NCBI GenBank assembly: GCA_030149205.1
Contig: JASBSB010000006.1
Span: 124,001-188,000 of the forward strand
From: Candidatus Heimdallarchaeota archaeon
Lineage (GTDB): Archaea > Asgardarchaeota > Heimdallarchaeia > Heimdallarchaeales > Kariarchaeaceae
DNA: 64,000 nt
Direction: 5' to 3'
In this document: in pieces, positions 62,986 through 64,000 of the stretch
Layout: every line of letters begins with the position of its first letter
Position numbering within the stretch: position 1 is the stretch's first letter
Notes under the pieces: generated by a model
Seen by the model: the letters and a program-made list of their open reading frames with translations, nothing else
Told to the model about the DNA's origin: nothing
Database searches by the model: none
Position numbers and translations under genes: made by a program

Positions 62986-63716
62986 CGTCTAAAGATTTTT
63001 GACCAAAAACCCTTCTTATCGGACATTCCCTTTCTTTCAGGCTTATAACCTAGTTCCCTTTTATCTTCAATTGACACATCACTTTTCTTTTTACTTAAAG
63101 TTATTAAGGCTTCATAAAAAGACTTTTCACTTTTTGTTCCTTCTCCCTCATAAATTGTGTATTGTAATGGTAGGTAATTTCGCTCTGAGTCAAGTTTTTG
63201 GAGTAATTTTTGTCCCTGAAACCGTTCTTCTCTATTGGCATTTTTACCAACCCAACAATAAAGTTGGCTGTTTCCATCAACGATGAAAACATCATCTGAT
63301 TTTAAGGATGACCTTGAAAGTGGAACCTCTACCACCTGAGCTTCATCAATCGAACTGGTTTGCTTAGGAGTGTGAACTTTGAACATTTTATAGGTGACCA
63401 TATCAAGTTCTACATTCCTGAGAAACCCTGGGGTGTCTCCTTCTGCAATAGTGAACTCTATGCTAGAGCGAAATTCTTCAGGTTCTTCTCCTTGATTTAT
63501 GGTTACTACTTCAGGTGCACCCTTTCTATCCTGATCCATTTTGTTTGAAACCCAAGCTGCGACAGTTCCCTCATCAACAGAGGAATATTTTCCTATCCAG
63601 ATCCAAATTTTGGAATCTTGGTCAATGACATAAACATCACCATCTAAGAATTTAAATGCGGAATGTTTGACTTCAAGTGGTATTAATTCTTTACCTTCTA
63701 CATGAAATACTTTCAT
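62982..63716 (-). CDS. gelsolin-domain protein (two repeats)
   Basis: A 244-residue protein with two gelsolin repeats. Repeat one has DGDVYVIDQDSKIWIWIGKY near residue 25; repeat two has SDDVFIVDGNSQLYCWVG near residue 140. Both match the gelsolin core D-x-F/Y-I-x-D-x-x-x-x-x-W-x-G. Two-repeat gelsolins of Asgard archaea bind actin and can sever or bundle filaments in vitro. A Lys-rich tail (KKSDVSIEDKRELGYKPERK) follows. ATG start at 63716. A cofilin homologue is 20 kb away. Confidence 0.9.
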   Translation of the reverse strand: MKVFHVEGKELIPLEVKHSAFKFLDGDVYVIDQDSKIWIWIGKYSSVDEGTVAAWVSNKMDQDRKGAPEVVTINQGEEPEEFRSSIEFTIAEGDTPGFLRNVELDMVTYKMFKVHTPKQTSSIDEAQVVEVPLSRSSLKSDDVFIVDGNSQLYCWVGKNANREERFQGQKLLQKLDSERNYLPLQYTIYEGEGTKSEKSFYEALITLSKKKSDVSIEDKRELGYKPERKGMSDKKGFWSKIFRR

Positions 63717-63842
63717 TAGATAAACTTATGTTTAAACTACTTATGTTTTGTGCTATTCAATTGAACAATGTTAAATTCTTTACCTTCTAAAATATTTTTA
63801 ATTTATGATCATTGAATAGGAGAGTAAGGCATCCATTTAAGA

Positions 63843-64000
63843 TTACTGGGAAGAATCCTCTAATATTTTTCCATCCAACATTTTAATTATACGAGTCCCA
63901 TATTTTGCAACTTCTGCATCATGAGTAACTAGAATAATTGTTTTACCTCGCTCATGGGCCATTTTAAGTAGCTCCATGATTTTAGCCCCTGTTTTGTGAT
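63843..64000 (-). CDS. ABC transporter ATPase, C-terminal end (partial)
   Basis: The gene enters from the right edge; only the last 51 codons are seen. They hold the end of an ABC ATPase: AKIMELLKMAHERGKTIILV, then the switch histidine in THDAEVAKYGTRIIKM and DGKI at the end, as in LolD/MacB-like export ATPases. Walker A, Walker B and the signature lie outside the window. The transported substrate cannot be judged. Confidence 0.75.
   Translation of the reverse strand, partial: HKTGAKIMELLKMAHERGKTIILVTHDAEVAKYGTRIIKMLDGKILEDSSQ

Overview
The window looks like a chromosome segment of an Asgard archaeon, most likely of the Heimdallarchaeia type. This is inferred from gene content, not from a computed phylogeny. 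Archaeal information-processing genes (RNase HII, Trm1, FtsJ/RlmE, Tsr3, Tyw3, SecE-Spt5, A-type RNase P RNA, two intron-containing tRNAs) sit beside eukaryote-like genes: a Ras/Rab-type GTPase, an ADF/cofilin protein, a two-repeat gelsolin protein, an Rpc34 homologue with the eukaryotic C-terminal cysteine pattern, and leucine-rich-repeat proteins. The DNA is AT-rich. Many genes have a TATA-like box about 23-28 bases before an ATG, GTG or TTG start, which points to leaderless transcripts. I saw no insertion sequence, prophage or CRISPR array.

Layout. 0-6 kb: end of a 3-hydroxyacyl-CoA dehydrogenase, msrA, ccdA, a ribbon-helix-helix protein and a tandem pair of 539-residue membrane paralogues with duplicated promoters. 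6-19.6 kb: a DUF1028 protein, an MDR dehydrogenase, rnhB, trm1-rlmE, rpc34, a three-gene block of obscure function, and metabolic enzymes. 19.7-26 kb: tRNA-Glu(CTC) with two introns (one in the T loop), a DUF151 protein, a membrane winged-helix regulator next to a glycosylation-site-rich surface protein, a TFS-like zinc ribbon, an epimerase, and tRNA-Cys(GCA) with an intron. 26-31.5 kb: a thiamine regulator diverging from a thiBPQ transporter operon. 31.5-39.4 kb: GTPase with a small helical-repeat protein, a YyaL-like protein, an MBL-fold nuclease, a receiver domain, secE-spt5, tyw3 and the beta subunit of a 2-oxoacid:ferredoxin oxidoreductase. 39.6-48.2 kb: a kinase-amidohydrolase pair, cofilin, bshB, rnpB, a leucine-rich-repeat protein, the gamma-alpha oxidoreductase subunit and bshC. 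48.3-56 kb: a thioredoxin-reductase-like flavoprotein, hyuB, an unknown gene, hyuA, bshA and tsr3. 56-64 kb: a TPR protein, an alpha/beta hydrolase, a subtilase carrying 32 tandem five-residue repeats, a GNAT protein, a leucine-rich-repeat membrane protein, a gelsolin protein and the end of an ABC ATPase.

How the genes may work together. BshA, BshB and BshC together form a complete bacillithiol pathway, split over three sites within 13 kb. A CxxC flavoprotein lies divergent to bshC, and MsrA and CcdA are also in the window, so a thiol/disulfide redox network is plausible. The flavoprotein lacks the usual NADPH-binding motif. ThiR-ThiBPQ is a self-contained thiamine uptake and control unit. 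Cofilin and gelsolin homologues are the actin-regulating components visible here.

The strongest leads are the bacillithiol genes in an archaeon, the subtilase with its Tyr-Trp-Ser-Val-Pro tract and probable AUA start, and the tRNA-Glu T-loop intron, which folds into a complete bulge-helix-bulge motif.
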